Below, in pieces: positions 1 to 8,056 of a DNA stretch of 39,560 bases. Position 1 is the first letter of the stretch. Each line of letters starts with the position of its first letter. A program made the translations under genes and the position numbers. Origin of the DNA: Chloroflexi bacterium OHK40 (GTDB taxonomy: Bacteria > Chloroflexota > Chloroflexia > Chloroflexales > Chloroflexaceae); assembly GCA_004367505.1 (NCBI GenBank), contig SFCB01000141.1, positions 1 to 39,560 of the forward strand. Direction: 5' to 3'. The notes beneath the pieces are model-generated. The model saw only the letters and a list, made by a program, of their open reading frames with translations. It had not been told where the DNA came from and did not search any database.

Positions 1-2
1 CC

Positions 3-1457
3 CCGACCCTGCTCACCTGGGCCATGAGCGGCGACCCGGTCTCGGTAGAGCCGTACGGCATCAATACCACCGGCCAGTACAACTACGAGGCCCGCGAGCT
101 GGTCTACGACTCGCTGCTCTACTGGGATCAGGATCTCAAGATCCAGCCCGGCCTGGCCGAGTCGTACGAGACGCCCGACGACACGACCTACGTATTCAAG
201 CTGCGCCCCGGCGTGACGTTCCACAACGGCGCCGAGCTGACGGCCGAGGATGTGAAGTTTTCGCTCGAGACGATCATGACCCCGCCGGCCGACGGCAAGA
301 ACCCTGGCGCAAGCTTCTTCGCCAACTTTGCCTCCGTGGATGTGATCGACCCATTGACGGTGCAGATCAAGACCTCCAAAGTTGATCCGACCATCCCCGG
401 CCTCTTCGCGTGGTCGCGCTATACCTCGATCTTCCCCCGGGACCTGCTGACGGCGGTCAACCCGGCGGTTGAGGCCATTGGCACGGGGCCATTCCGCCTG
501 GTTAGCTACACCCCCAACTCCGAACTGGTCTACGAGCGCTACCCCGAGCACTGGAGCCCCGGCCAGCCAAAGGTTGACCAGTTGATCTACCGGGTGATCC
601 CCGAGGAGGACGCCCGGATCGCGGCCCTGCGCTCCGGCGATATCGACGGCGCCGATATCACACCCCTCGGCGCGCGGCGCCTCGAGGGCGAGCCGGATAT
701 TACCGTGACGAAAGGGCTCTTCTCACAGCCCAAGGTGATCCAGTTCACCCTCAAGGGCGGCAAGCCCTGGGACGTCAAGGAGGTTCGCCAGGCGATCAGC
801 CTCGTGATCGACCGCCAGGAGCTGATCGACAAGGTGATGGAAGGCGAGGCGGTGCTCACCGGTCCGGTCGTCCCCGGGTATGGTGACTTTCCGCTCCCCG
901 AAAGCGAGCTCCAGGAACGCTACACGGTCAACGTTGAGCGGGCCAGGGAGCTCATGGCCGCCGCCGGCTTCGCCGACGGCTTCCAGGTGACCGCGATGAC
1001 CTTCCCGGGCTACGCGAACGACAACGCCGTGGTGGTGCAGGAGCAGCTCAAGCAGCTGAACATCGATATGCAGATCGAGCAGATCGAGTTCGGCACCTTC
1101 GCCCAGCGCGTCACGAACGGTGAGTACGACTGGTGCTTCACCGCTCGCGGCATGCGCGCCGACGTCAGCGGCTACCTGAACGACTTCCGCCGCCTCGGCA
1201 TCGCCGAGACGAACTGGTTCCCCGCGTGGCGCAACGAGGAGCTGGAAGCCGCCTACGACGAGGCGATGGCGACCCTGGATCAGGCCAGGCGCGTTGAGTT
1301 GATGCAGACGGTGCAGCGGATCGTCCTCGACGAGTCGCCCCATATCTTCCTCTACCAGGACTATCGCTTCTCGGCGGTGCGCAATCGGGTGCAGGGCTAC
1401 TACGTTGCCTTCACCACTTTCCGCCCGTCCCTGCGCGAGGTCTCGGTGACGGCATAG
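3..1457 (+). CDS. ABC transporter substrate-binding protein, family 5 (5' end cut off)
   Basis: Extracytoplasmic solute-binding protein of the peptide/nickel (DppA/OppA, SBP_bac_5) family, which captures a ligand and delivers it to the two permeases that follow. The frame is open to the left edge and reads PTLLTWAMSGDPVSVEPYG, the usual start of the mature domain, so the ATG at 24 is internal and the signal peptide lies outside the window. Family features seen: LVYDSLLYWD, the GLAESYE segment, VFKLRPGVTFHNG and the GTGPFRL motif. The C-terminus is complete. The ligand cannot be read from sequence; the next genes (permeases, deacylase, dehydrogenase) suggest an acylated amino compound or small peptide-like substrate, which is inference. 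Confidence 0.93.
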   Translation, partial: PTLLTWAMSGDPVSVEPYGINTTGQYNYEARELVYDSLLYWDQDLKIQPGLAESYETPDDTTYVFKLRPGVTFHNGAELTAEDVKFSLETIMTPPADGKNPGASFFANFASVDVIDPLTVQIKTSKVDPTIPGLFAWSRYTSIFPRDLLTAVNPAVEAIGTGPFRLVSYTPNSELVYERYPEHWSPGQPKVDQLIYRVIPEEDARIAALRSGDIDGADITPLGARRLEGEPDITVTKGLFSQPKVIQFTLKGGKPWDVKEVRQAISLVIDRQELIDKVMEGEAVLTGPVVPGYGDFPLPESELQERYTVNVERARELMAAAGFADGFQVTAMTFPGYANDNAVVVQEQLKQLNIDMQIEQIEFGTFAQRVTNGEYDWCFTARGMRADVSGYLNDFRRLGIAETNWFPAWRNEELEAAYDEAMATLDQARRVELMQTVQRIVLDESPHIFLYQDYRFSAVRNRVQGYYVAFTTFRPSLREVSVTA

Positions 1458-1476
1458 CTCGCGGCAACAGCGGGGC

Positions 1477-1503
1477 CTCAGGGCGGGCACACCCCTCCCT
1501 GAG
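1477..1503 (+). other. Intergenic stem-loop between binding protein and permease genes
   Basis: CTCAGGG (1477-1483) and CCCTGAG (1497-1503) form a 7-bp stem with a 13-base loop in the 61-base gap between the solute-binding protein and the first permease. There is no T-tract. Such hairpins in importer operons often protect the upstream message and lower permease expression; that role is inferred here. Confidence 0.4.
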
Positions 1504-1518
1504 CCCGCTTCTCACCCT

Positions 1519-2469
1519 ATGAGCAGATACGTCCTGCAACGTCTGGCACTGGTGATTCCGACCCTCGTCGGCACCTCGCTGATCGTCTTCGTGCTGTTGC
1601 GCCTGCTGCCCGGCGACATCGTGGACATCCTCTTCGGCGGCGACCCGCAGGTGAATCAGCAGACCCTCGACCAGATCCGCGAGAGCATGGGGCTGAACAA
1701 ACCGCTGATCGTCCAGTACGGCGAGTGGGTCGGCGGCCTGCTACGCGGCGACGCGGGCGTCTCGATGCGCTCGGGCATTCCGGTGAGCGAGACGATCCTG
1801 CGCAGTATGCCGGTGACGATGCAGCTGGCGATCATGGCCATGATCTTCGCTGCCCTGCTCGCCGTCCCCATGGGCGTGCTCTCGGCGGTGCGGCGTAACG
1901 GCGCGAGCGACATGATCACCCGGCTGATCGGGCTCATCGGCCTCTCCTTCCCGGCCTTCTGGCTGGCCACGATGTTCCTGCTGATCAGTTCGACGGTCTT
2001 CCGCTGGGTGCCACCCCTCAAGTGGGTGGCCCCATGGGAAGATTTCGGCCAGAACATGCAGATTATGGTCGTGCCGGCCCTGCTCCTGGCCCTGCAACCC
2101 ATGGCGATCATCATGCGCATGACCCGGGCCTCGATGCTCGAGGTGCTACGCCAGGACTATATCCGCACTGCCTACGCCAAGGGCCTGCGCGAGCGGATGG
2201 TGCTCGCGCGCCACGCCCTGCAGAATGCCTTCATCCCGGTACTGACGGTGATGGGCGTGCAGTTCGGCGCCCTGATGGGTGGATCGGTGATCATCGAGCA
2301 GATCTTCGCGCTGCCCGGGGTCGCGTTCTTCCTCCTCAGCGGCATCTATAACCGCGACTACCCGGTGGTGCAGAGCACGGTGCTGTTCCTCTCCCTGCTC
2401 TTTATTCTGGTCAACCTGGTGGTAGACTTGCTCTACGGCTATGTGGACCCGCGAATCCGCTATGGTTAG
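1519..2469 (+). CDS. ABC transporter permease, DppB type
   Basis: Inner-membrane permease of the peptide/nickel importer family, 316 residues, the usual length for DppB. The N-terminus MSRYVLQRLALVIPTLVGTS is the classic first membrane segment of the family, followed by a periplasmic loop with LGLNKPLIVQYG-like sequence and five more hydrophobic segments. The cytoplasmic EAA loop is seen as DYIRTAYAKGLRERMVLARH near residue 213. The start ATG at 1519 fits the conserved N-terminus; no strong Shine-Dalgarno is visible. It pairs with the DppC-type permease whose gene overlaps its 3' end. Confidence 0.95.
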   Translation: MSRYVLQRLALVIPTLVGTSLIVFVLLRLLPGDIVDILFGGDPQVNQQTLDQIRESMGLNKPLIVQYGEWVGGLLRGDAGVSMRSGIPVSETILRSMPVTMQLAIMAMIFAALLAVPMGVLSAVRRNGASDMITRLIGLIGLSFPAFWLATMFLLISSTVFRWVPPLKWVAPWEDFGQNMQIMVVPALLLALQPMAIIMRMTRASMLEVLRQDYIRTAYAKGLRERMVLARHALQNAFIPVLTVMGVQFGALMGGSVIIEQIFALPGVAFFLLSGIYNRDYPVVQSTVLFLSLLFILVNLVVDLLYGYVDPRIRYG

Positions 2470-3358
2470 CTCTTCGGCAAGCTCCGAGGCCGCCGCCCGG
2501 GCGCTGTCGCCCCCGCGTCGCCGCAACTCGGCGTTCCTGCGCGCCATGCGCCGCAATCCTCTGGGCATCGTGGGGCTCGTGATCATCGTCTTCGTGGCCC
2601 TGGTGGCCCTCTGCGCCCCGCTGATCGCGCCCTACGGGCCAACCGAGCAGGTGGCCCGGCGCCTCGAGGTGCCGGGCGCCGCCTACCTCCTTGGCACCGA
2701 CGAGTTTGGCCGCGATATCCTCTCGCGGGTGATCTACGGCTCGCGCATCTCGCTCTATGTGGGCTTCGTCGCAGTCGGCCTGGCCCTGGTTGCAGGCGGC
2801 ACCTTCGGCATGGTTGCCGGCTACTTCGGCGGCCGGATCGACACGCTGCTGATGCGCGTTGTAGACATCCTCTTCGCCATCCCGAGCCTGGTGCTCGCGA
2901 TTGTGATCGCGGGCCTGCTCGGACCCAGCCTCACCAACGCCATGATCGCGATCGGGATCGTCTACGCGCCGATCTATGCCCGCCTCGTGCGTGGCGAGGT
3001 GCTCGCTGTGCGCAACCATCTCTACATCGAGTCGGCCCGCGCCACCGGCGTGAGCGATCTCGGGCTGATCGGGCGCCACATCCTGCCTAATATCACCGCG
3101 CCTCTGATCGTCCAGACGACCCTGATGCTCTCGACCGCCATCCTCGCGGAGGCCGCCCTCAGCTTCCTCGGCCTCGGCACACAACCGCCCGAGCCCTCCT
3201 GGGGCACCATGCTCGGCAGTGGCCGCCGTTACATGGAGCTGACCCCCTGGGTCGCGATTGCCCCCGGTATCGCGATCGCGATCACGGTCCTTGGCTTCAA
3301 TTTGCTCGGCGACGGTCTGCGCGATGCGCTCGATCCGCGCCTGCGGGGGAGTGAGTAG
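2462..3358 (+). CDS. ABC transporter permease, DppC type
   Basis: Second permease of the peptide/nickel-type importer, about 298 residues. It begins with the cytoplasmic segment FLRAMRRNPLGIVGLV typical of DppC/OppC, has LGTDEFGRDILSRVIYGSR after the first membrane span, and an EAA loop around YIESARATGVSDLGLIGRH. It ends LGDGLRDALDPRLRG, the family's usual tail. I chose the ATG at 2462, which overlaps the end of the DppB gene by 8 bases; an in-frame ATG at 2441 is an alternative and would add seven residues. No DppD/DppF ATPase follows, so ATP hydrolysis must be supplied by genes to the left or elsewhere. A decayed paralogue of this gene lies at 7913-8056. Confidence 0.94.
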   Translation: MVSSSASSEAAARALSPPRRRNSAFLRAMRRNPLGIVGLVIIVFVALVALCAPLIAPYGPTEQVARRLEVPGAAYLLGTDEFGRDILSRVIYGSRISLYVGFVAVGLALVAGGTFGMVAGYFGGRIDTLLMRVVDILFAIPSLVLAIVIAGLLGPSLTNAMIAIGIVYAPIYARLVRGEVLAVRNHLYIESARATGVSDLGLIGRHILPNITAPLIVQTTLMLSTAILAEAALSFLGLGTQPPEPSWGTMLGSGRRYMELTPWVAIAPGIAIAITVLGFNLLGDGLRDALDPRLRGSE

Positions 3359-3398
3359 CGGCGGGGTGGCCTCGCGGTGCGCCATCAAAGGTACTCCC

Positions 3399-4421
3399 AT
3401 GCTGTCAGTGCAGACCGTCCACTACCACGATTCGATCGACTTCAACCGGCCTGGCAAGCACCTCTACGAGCTGGCCTTCCATTATGACGGCGAGTGGGGC
3501 AACGCGCTGGTGCCCATGGCGGTGATCAACGGCCAGGCTGGCCCCGGACCCGGCCTGGTGGCCTTCGGCGGCACCCACGGCGATGAGTATGAGGGCCAGT
3601 TGGCCGTCTGGCGGCTGATGCACGAGCTCGATCCGGCCGAGCTCTGTGGGCGCGTGATCCTGATGCCGCGCCTCAACACGCCCGCCTGCGTCGCCGGCAC
3701 GCGCGAATCGCCCAGGGACGGCGCGAACATGAACCGCGCCTTCCCCGGCAACCCTCGCGGCAGCCTGACCGCGCGCATCGCCCACTTTGTCACCACCGCC
3801 GTGCTGCCACGGGTCGAGGTGGTGCTCGACATCCACGCCGCCGGTCGTGGCGGCCAGCAGTTCGCTCTCTGCTCGTCGTTTCACGAAGTGCCCAATCCCA
3901 CCCAGCGCGCCGAGATGGTTCAGGTTGCCTCGCTCTTCGACACGCCCTTCGTGCTGATCTACTCCAGTGAGATGGCCTCGGGCCTGCTCACCGACCAGGC
4001 CGAGGCCATGGGGAAGATCACGATCGGTGGCGAGTTTGGCCATTCCGGCGGCGTGCTCCGCCAGGGGCTCGCCCACGCCTACCAAGGCATCAAGAACGTA
4101 CTGCGCCACTACGGGATGCTGGCAGGGCCGATCGAGCGCGTCGACCCGCACCGTGGCCACCCCCCACGCCTCGTGGCGGCTACCAGCCTTGAGGACTATC
4201 TCCCCGCCCCGATCTCGGGCTACTTCGAACCCATCCACGAGGTGGGCGCCGCCGTGGGCAGCGGGGAGCTGGTGGGCCGGCTCTACGACTTCGCCTATAT
4301 TGGCGCTCCGCCTCTGGAGGTGCGCTCGCCACGCGACGGCTACATCTTGCTACAGCCCTTCGCGGCTCCCACCAGCAAAGGGGACACCATGCTGGTCATC
4401 GCCCGCGAGGTGGGCCCGTGA
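3399..4421 (+). CDS. Succinylglutamate desuccinylase/aspartoacylase-family deacylase, DoeB-like
   Basis: Zinc-dependent deacylase of the AstE/AspA (M14-like) family, 340 residues, cytoplasmic. Zinc ligands are visible in GGTHGDEYEG (His60, Glu63) and LDIHAAG (His146), and the substrate-binding NMNRAFPG motif is at 111-118. The arrangement IDFNRPGK then GDEYEG resembles N-acetyl-diaminobutyrate deacetylase (DoeB/EutE) of ectoine breakdown more than succinylglutamate desuccinylase; the exact substrate is not certain. The start ATG at 3399 (MLSVQTVHYHD) fits the family; the longer frame from 3258 runs into the preceding permease gene. Its stop overlaps the next gene's GTG by 4 bases, so the two are probably translated together. 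Confidence 0.88.
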   Translation: MLSVQTVHYHDSIDFNRPGKHLYELAFHYDGEWGNALVPMAVINGQAGPGPGLVAFGGTHGDEYEGQLAVWRLMHELDPAELCGRVILMPRLNTPACVAGTRESPRDGANMNRAFPGNPRGSLTARIAHFVTTAVLPRVEVVLDIHAAGRGGQQFALCSSFHEVPNPTQRAEMVQVASLFDTPFVLIYSSEMASGLLTDQAEAMGKITIGGEFGHSGGVLRQGLAHAYQGIKNVLRHYGMLAGPIERVDPHRGHPPRLVAATSLEDYLPAPISGYFEPIHEVGAAVGSGELVGRLYDFAYIGAPPLEVRSPRDGYILLQPFAAPTSKGDTMLVIAREVGP

Positions 4422-5443
4422 GGGCCCTGGTCTGGGATGCGCCCCGGGTGATGACGCTCCGCGAGCAGGAGCAGCCCGCCCCGGCGCCGAAGGAGGTGCT
4501 GATCCACGTCGCCTTTGCGGGCATCTGCGGCTCGGAGCTGGGGGCCTTCCTGGGCCACAACGCCTTGCGCGTGCCGCCGCTGGTGATGGGCCACGAGTTC
4601 GCCGGCACCGTGGCCGCACTTGGCGCGGAAGCCGTCGCGTGCAACCCCGCCCTGCGCACGGGGCTACCGGTAACGGTCAACCCGCTCTCCTCCTGCGACG
4701 CATGCCCCGCCTGCCTGCGGGGCGACGGCCACCTCTGCCCGAAGCGACGGCTGATCGGCGCCCACCGCCCCGGCGCCTACGCCGAGTATGTCTGCGTCCC
4801 CGCTGAGTCGGTCTTGCCGCTGCCACCCGGCCTCACCCCACGCGAAGGCGCGCTGGCCGAACCTGTGGCGGTAGCCGTTCGCATCGGCGCCCTCGCGGGG
4901 CCCCTCGCCGGCGAACCTGCCTTCATCGCTGGCGCCGGTCCAATCGGCCTGCTCGCCCTGCAGGTGCTCCGCCTCCTCGGTGCCGGGCCGATCTTTGTGT
5001 CGGACCTGGAGCCAACCCGGCTCGCGATGGCCGAGGAGCTAGGCGGCCACCCCATCGACGCGCGCCACAACGATCCCGCGCAGGTGGTACGGGACGCCAC
5101 GGGCGGGCTGGGTGCTACGGCCTCGGTGGACGCCGTGGGCGCCGCGCCAACCCGCGCCGCCTGCATCGCCGCCACCCGGTCGGCTGGCACCCTCATCCTT
5201 AGCGGCCTGCACGAGGAGGTTGGGCCCATCCCCGCCGCCGAGGTGATCCGCCGCGAGCTGGTGCTGCGAGGGAGCTTCGCCTACAGCCCCGCCGACTTTC
5301 GCCATGCCGTTGCGCTGCTCGCCAGGAGCGCCGTCCGGCTCGACCCCTGGGTTGTCGAGGCTGCCCTCGCTGAAGGCGGCCCGTGGTTTGAACGGCTCGC
5401 GCACGCGCCCGGAGGGGTGGCCAAGGTGCTCCTCGTACCGTAG
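4418..5443 (+). CDS. Zinc-dependent medium-chain alcohol/polyol dehydrogenase
   Basis: NAD(P)-dependent oxidoreductase of the MDR family, 341 residues. Catalytic zinc ligands are Cys37 (AGICGSE), His59-Glu60 (MGHEFAG) and probably Glu148 (LAEPVA). Four structural-zinc cysteines sit at 93, 96, 99 and 107 (CDACPACL and HLCPKR). The Rossmann motif AGAGPIG is at 171-177 and the coenzyme acidic residue follows as VSDLE. It resembles sorbitol/threonine/butanediol-type dehydrogenases; the substrate is unknown. The start is the GTG at 4418, whose GTGA overlaps the stop of the DoeB-like gene, so the pair is translationally coupled. It is the last gene of the first plus-strand operon and converges with the aminotransferase gene. 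Confidence 0.92.
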   Translation: MRALVWDAPRVMTLREQEQPAPAPKEVLIHVAFAGICGSELGAFLGHNALRVPPLVMGHEFAGTVAALGAEAVACNPALRTGLPVTVNPLSSCDACPACLRGDGHLCPKRRLIGAHRPGAYAEYVCVPAESVLPLPPGLTPREGALAEPVAVAVRIGALAGPLAGEPAFIAGAGPIGLLALQVLRLLGAGPIFVSDLEPTRLAMAEELGGHPIDARHNDPAQVVRDATGGLGATASVDAVGAAPTRAACIAATRSAGTLILSGLHEEVGPIPAAEVIRRELVLRGSFAYSPADFRHAVALLARSAVRLDPWVVEAALAEGGPWFERLAHAPGGVAKVLLVP

Positions 5444-5504
5444 GGCCGGGTCCGATGGGCGCTGCCGGCAGGAGCACCGTTTCGGGATCGCCTGGCACCC
5501 CGGC

Positions 5505-5563
5505 GGCTCCCGCGACGACGGCATCGCCGGACCATGCTCCACGCCCCGGCGCCATCGGGAGCC
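5505..5563. terminator. Possible bidirectional terminator structure between convergent genes
   Basis: The 183-base gap between the convergent dehydrogenase and aminotransferase genes holds an 8-bp inverted repeat, GGCTCCCG (5505-5512) and CGGGAGCC (5556-5563), enclosing a GC-rich segment that could fold further. There is no T-tract. Termination is suggested only by position; nothing else is recognised in the gap. Confidence 0.25.
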
Positions 5564-5626
5564 ACCACGATCGACGAGCGGCAGGCCACACGATGGGCCT
5601 CCCACTCCTGGATTGCGGGGCGAGCG

Positions 5627-6925
5627 CTACATCCCGGCTGGCATCCCCTTGAGCACCTGGCGTGCGATCTCGAGGGTGCGGTCGATATCGGCCCGGGTGT
5701 GGGCAGCGCTGACATGGTTGCGCTTCATGGCAGTGGGGATCATAAAGATCCCGTGCTCGCACATCGTCTTGCGGAACCAGACGTCGCGGGCGGTGTTGTT
5801 ACGGAACAGGTCGGTATAGCTCTCGATCGGCCCCGGCTCCATGAAATAGGGCACAAAGACCGAGCCGAAGAGCGCCACGTGCATCGGGATGCCGAGCTCC
5901 TGGGCGATCCCGGTCAGGCCGGCGCTGGCGTCTCGGGCGAGCGCAAAGCAGTGCTCGTGAACGGCGCCGCCCTCCAGTTCGCCGATTGTAGCGAGGGCAG
6001 CCGAGACACCGACGGCATGGCCGTTGTAGGTGCCCGCGAAGAGCACCCCGGCGCCAGGAGCAAAGCGGTCCATCAGCTCGGCGCGGCCGGCGAGGGCAGC
6101 GATCGGGTAGCCATTCGCCATAGCCTTGGCGAACGTCGCCAGGTCGGGCGTGACACCAACGATCGACTGGTAGCCGCCGATGGCGTGGCGAAAGCCAGTG
6201 ATCACCTCATCGAAAATCAGCACCACCCCGAGCTGGCTGGTCAGATCGCGGAGGGCCTGGAGGAAGGCCGGGCGCGGCATGACGCAGCCGATATTGTGCG
6301 GGATCACCTCAACGATCACGGCGGCGATCTCATCGGCTCCATGCTGGAGCGCCTCGGAGGCGGCCTCAAGATCGTTGAAGGGCAGGATCAGCGTCTTCGC
6401 GACCACATCCGGGTCCATCCCCTGGGAGAGCAGATCATACTGGCCGATCTTCTCGGGCGGGCTGATCACATTCATCAGCACGGCATCGTGCCAGCCGTGG
6501 TAGGTGCCCTGAAACTTGATCAGCTTGCTGCGACCGGTGACGGCGCGGGCGAGGCGGATGGCGGCGTAGGTGGCCTCGGAGCCGGAGTTGGTGAGCAGAA
6601 CGCGCTCGGCGCAGGGGATGTGGCGGTTGAGCAGCTCGGCCAGCTCGACCTCGACATCCGTGATACCCGTGCCGATAATGTCGAGGCGGCCCATCGCCTC
6701 GGCGACGGCGGCGTTCACGCGGGGGTGGTTGTGGCCGAGGATCAGCGGGCCGAAGGCGGCGTGATAGTCCAGGTACTGTTTACCATCGGCGTCGGTGAGG
6801 TAGGCGCCCTCGGCGCGGACGAAGGCCATCGGCCAGGGCAGGGCTCGGTTGCCAGAGTTTACTCCGCCAGGGATCACACGCCGGGCCCGCTCCACCAGCT
6901 CTGCGTTGCCGACCGTCGTCGTCAT
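5627..6925 (-). CDS. Class III PLP-dependent aminotransferase (glutamate-1-semialdehyde aminomutase-like)
   Basis: Pyridoxal-phosphate enzyme of aminotransferase class III, 432 residues. The cofactor-binding NSGSEA motif is at 113-118, FDEVITGFR at 238-246 contains the PLP-binding Asp239, and the Schiff-base lysine is Lys267 in FAKAMANGYPIAA. Overall it resembles HemL (RARRVIPGGVNSG near residue 20), but the lysine motif differs from the FGKIIGGG/GGGLP pattern of true HemL. Its pairing with a GntR regulator also argues for a catabolic amine or amino-acid transaminase rather than haem synthesis. A strong Shine-Dalgarno (AGAAGGAG) precedes the ATG at 6925. It lies 12 bases after the gntR gene and is presumably co-transcribed with it. 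Confidence 0.9.
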   Translation of the reverse strand: MTTTVGNAELVERARRVIPGGVNSGNRALPWPMAFVRAEGAYLTDADGKQYLDYHAAFGPLILGHNHPRVNAAVAEAMGRLDIIGTGITDVEVELAELLNRHIPCAERVLLTNSGSEATYAAIRLARAVTGRSKLIKFQGTYHGWHDAVLMNVISPPEKIGQYDLLSQGMDPDVVAKTLILPFNDLEAASEALQHGADEIAAVIVEVIPHNIGCVMPRPAFLQALRDLTSQLGVVLIFDEVITGFRHAIGGYQSIVGVTPDLATFAKAMANGYPIAALAGRAELMDRFAPGAGVLFAGTYNGHAVGVSAALATIGELEGGAVHEHCFALARDASAGLTGIAQELGIPMHVALFGSVFVPYFMEPGPIESYTDLFRNNTARDVWFRKTMCEHGIFMIPTAMKRNHVSAAHTRADIDRTLEIARQVLKGMPAGM

Positions 6926-6937
6926 ACCGTACTCCTT

Positions 6938-7645
6938 CTACGTCAGGCTCTCACTCTCGTCGCCGCCGTCGGTGGCGAGGGCCGCAAAGCGCTCGCGGGT
7001 GGACTGGGCGTGGTAGATGGCCAGCCGGGCCGCCGCGTCCGGGTCGCGATCGGCGATGGCGCGATAGATTGCGCGGTGTTCACGGTTCGAGGCGCGCATC
7101 ATCTCGGCGTCCACGGCTTTGCCATAGCTCATCAGGAAGAGATCGACGCGCTCCTCGTTGCGCTCGACGAAGCGGGCGAGGGTGGGGTTGCCGGCAGCGT
7201 GGCCCATCCCGGCGTGGAAGACCCGGCCAGAGCGCAGGAATCCAGCAATATCGAGGCGCTCCACGCAGGCCTCGCCATCGTTGATCGCCGCGTCGAGGGC
7301 GGCCAGTTGCTCGGGGGTGGCGTAGAAGGCGGCGCGGCGGGCCAGGAAGGGCTCGACGGCCTCATTGGCGGTGAACAGCTCAACCACCTGCGCGCGGCTG
7401 AGCTTGCATACGAAGAGCCCGCGCCGATAAATCGGGGCGATCAGCCCCTCGTGCTCAAGGATGGCGAGGGCCTCGCGCACAGGTGTCCGGCTGATCTGCA
7501 ACATCGCGGCGAGGCGCTCCTCGACGAGCGACTGGCCGGGCTCGAGTTGCCCGGATAGAATGCCCTGCTTAATCGCCTGGTAGGCCGCCTCACGGAAGGT
7601 AAGCGCCTTCTCGAAGAGCTGCGTGTCGATGGGGGGCAACATCAC
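6938..7645 (-). CDS. GntR-family transcriptional regulator, FadR subfamily (FCD domain)
   Basis: DNA-binding regulator, 235 residues. The winged HTH spans roughly residues 17-80 with SGQLEPGQSLVEERLAAMLQ and SRTPVREALAILEHEGL, the GntR signature. An all-helical FCD ligand domain follows (about 85-220), with the metal/ligand residues expected in the FHAGMGHAAGN and NREHRAIYRAI stretches. The start is GTG at 7645 or the adjacent ATG at 7642, with GAAGG just upstream. It is first in the minus-strand operon with the aminotransferase. Its promoter carries the palindrome TGTATACA just after the -10 box, so autorepression is likely; the divergent promoter carries a related site. Confidence 0.94.
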   Translation of the reverse strand: MMLPPIDTQLFEKALTFREAAYQAIKQGILSGQLEPGQSLVEERLAAMLQISRTPVREALAILEHEGLIAPIYRRGLFVCKLSRAQVVELFTANEAVEPFLARRAAFYATPEQLAALDAAINDGEACVERLDIAGFLRSGRVFHAGMGHAAGNPTLARFVERNEERVDLFLMSYGKAVDAEMMRASNREHRAIYRAIADRDPDAAARLAIYHAQSTRERFAALATDGGDESESLT

Positions 7646-7702
7646 GTGCCTTCAGGTGCGCTGACAGTGGGCCAGCTACATGGCCGCTCCAGCCTCGGGG
7701 AG

Positions 7703-7710
7703 TGTATACA
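7703..7710. promoter_or_regulatory. GTATAC-centred palindrome, candidate GntR operator (gntR side)
   Basis: TGTATACA is a perfect 8-base palindrome directly downstream of the -10 box of the gntR promoter, covering the expected transcription start. GTATAC cores are typical of operators of FadR-subfamily regulators such as ExuR/UxuR. It shares this core with the site at 7879-7888. Confidence 0.55.
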
Positions 7711-7738
7711 ATCATAGCGCGAATCGGGCCGCCGTCAA
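7711..7738 (-). promoter_or_regulatory. Sigma70-type promoter for gntR-aminotransferase operon
   Basis: On the minus strand, TTGACG (7733-7738) and TATGAT (7711-7716) are separated by 16 bases, a good match to the -35/-10 consensus in otherwise GC-rich DNA. The predicted start falls in the adjacent palindrome at 7703-7710, about 60 bases upstream of gntR. Confidence 0.6.
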
Positions 7739-7831
7739 GCCCTCGGGGCCTCGCCCAGCGCAGCAGAGTGACAGGCATCGCGCGGCATTGTCCACGATTT
7801 GTCCCGTTCTAAAGAGCTGCAAGCGCGTCTC

Positions 7832-7860
7832 TTGACAGTGCCTCAGCCATATCGTATAGT
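7832..7860 (+). promoter_or_regulatory. Strong sigma70-type promoter facing the enolase gene train
   Basis: TTGACA (7832-7837), a 17-base spacer and TATAGT (7855-7860) form a near-consensus promoter on the plus strand. The predicted start is near 7867, just upstream of the palindrome TCGTATACGA. It reads first through the decayed permease fragment (7913-8056) and then into the enolase at 8082. Confidence 0.7.
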
Positions 7861-7878
7861 GCGAGCTACCCTGTATGG

Positions 7879-7888
7879 TCGTATACGA
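7879..7888. promoter_or_regulatory. GTATAC-centred palindrome, candidate GntR operator (enolase side)
   Basis: TCGTATACGA is a perfect 10-base palindrome about 12 bases after the predicted start of the plus-strand promoter, a classic repressor position. It shares the GTATAC core with the site in the gntR promoter, so one regulator (the adjacent GntR) may control both directions. Confidence 0.55.
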
Positions 7889-7912
7889 ACATCTCGGGCT
7901 CACGGGCTCGCT

Positions 7913-8056
7913 GGCGTCGCCTGGGTGCCGTACGACGCGCCCATGGTGCGCGGCGTGGTGCTGGGGCTGCGCGAGCACCTGTTCGTGGAAGCGGCGCGCG
8001 TGGTAGGTCTCGGCGATGGCTTGCGCGATTGGCTCGATCCGCGCATGCAGGTGTAG
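7913..8056 (+). pseudogene. Internally deleted remnant of a DppC-type ABC permease
   Basis: The in-frame sequence (YDAPMVRGVVLGLREHLF, then VEAARVVG) aligns without gaps over 32 residues to the EAA-loop region of the window's own DppC permease (YAPIYARLVRGEVLAVRNHL, then YIESARATG). It then jumps straight to LGDGLRDWLDPRMQV, the C-terminal tail of that family. About 90 residues between these two blocks are missing, and nothing of the N-terminal two-thirds is seen upstream. No Shine-Dalgarno or plausible start precedes it. It is read as the scar of a deletion that removed a former importer between the promoter at 7832 and the enolase gene. The DNA differs clearly from the intact dppC, so it is not a recent copy of it. 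Confidence 0.75.

Noticed and set aside
5627-6925. Calling the aminotransferase hemL (haem synthesis)
   Set aside because: The lysine motif FAKAMANGYPIAA differs from true HemL, and the gene is paired with a GntR regulator in a catabolic region.
5534-7558. A 674-codon open frame on the plus strand
   Set aside because: It lies entirely antisense to the aminotransferase and GntR genes, which have clear motifs and ribosome sites. Its composition is typical of a GC-rich shadow frame.
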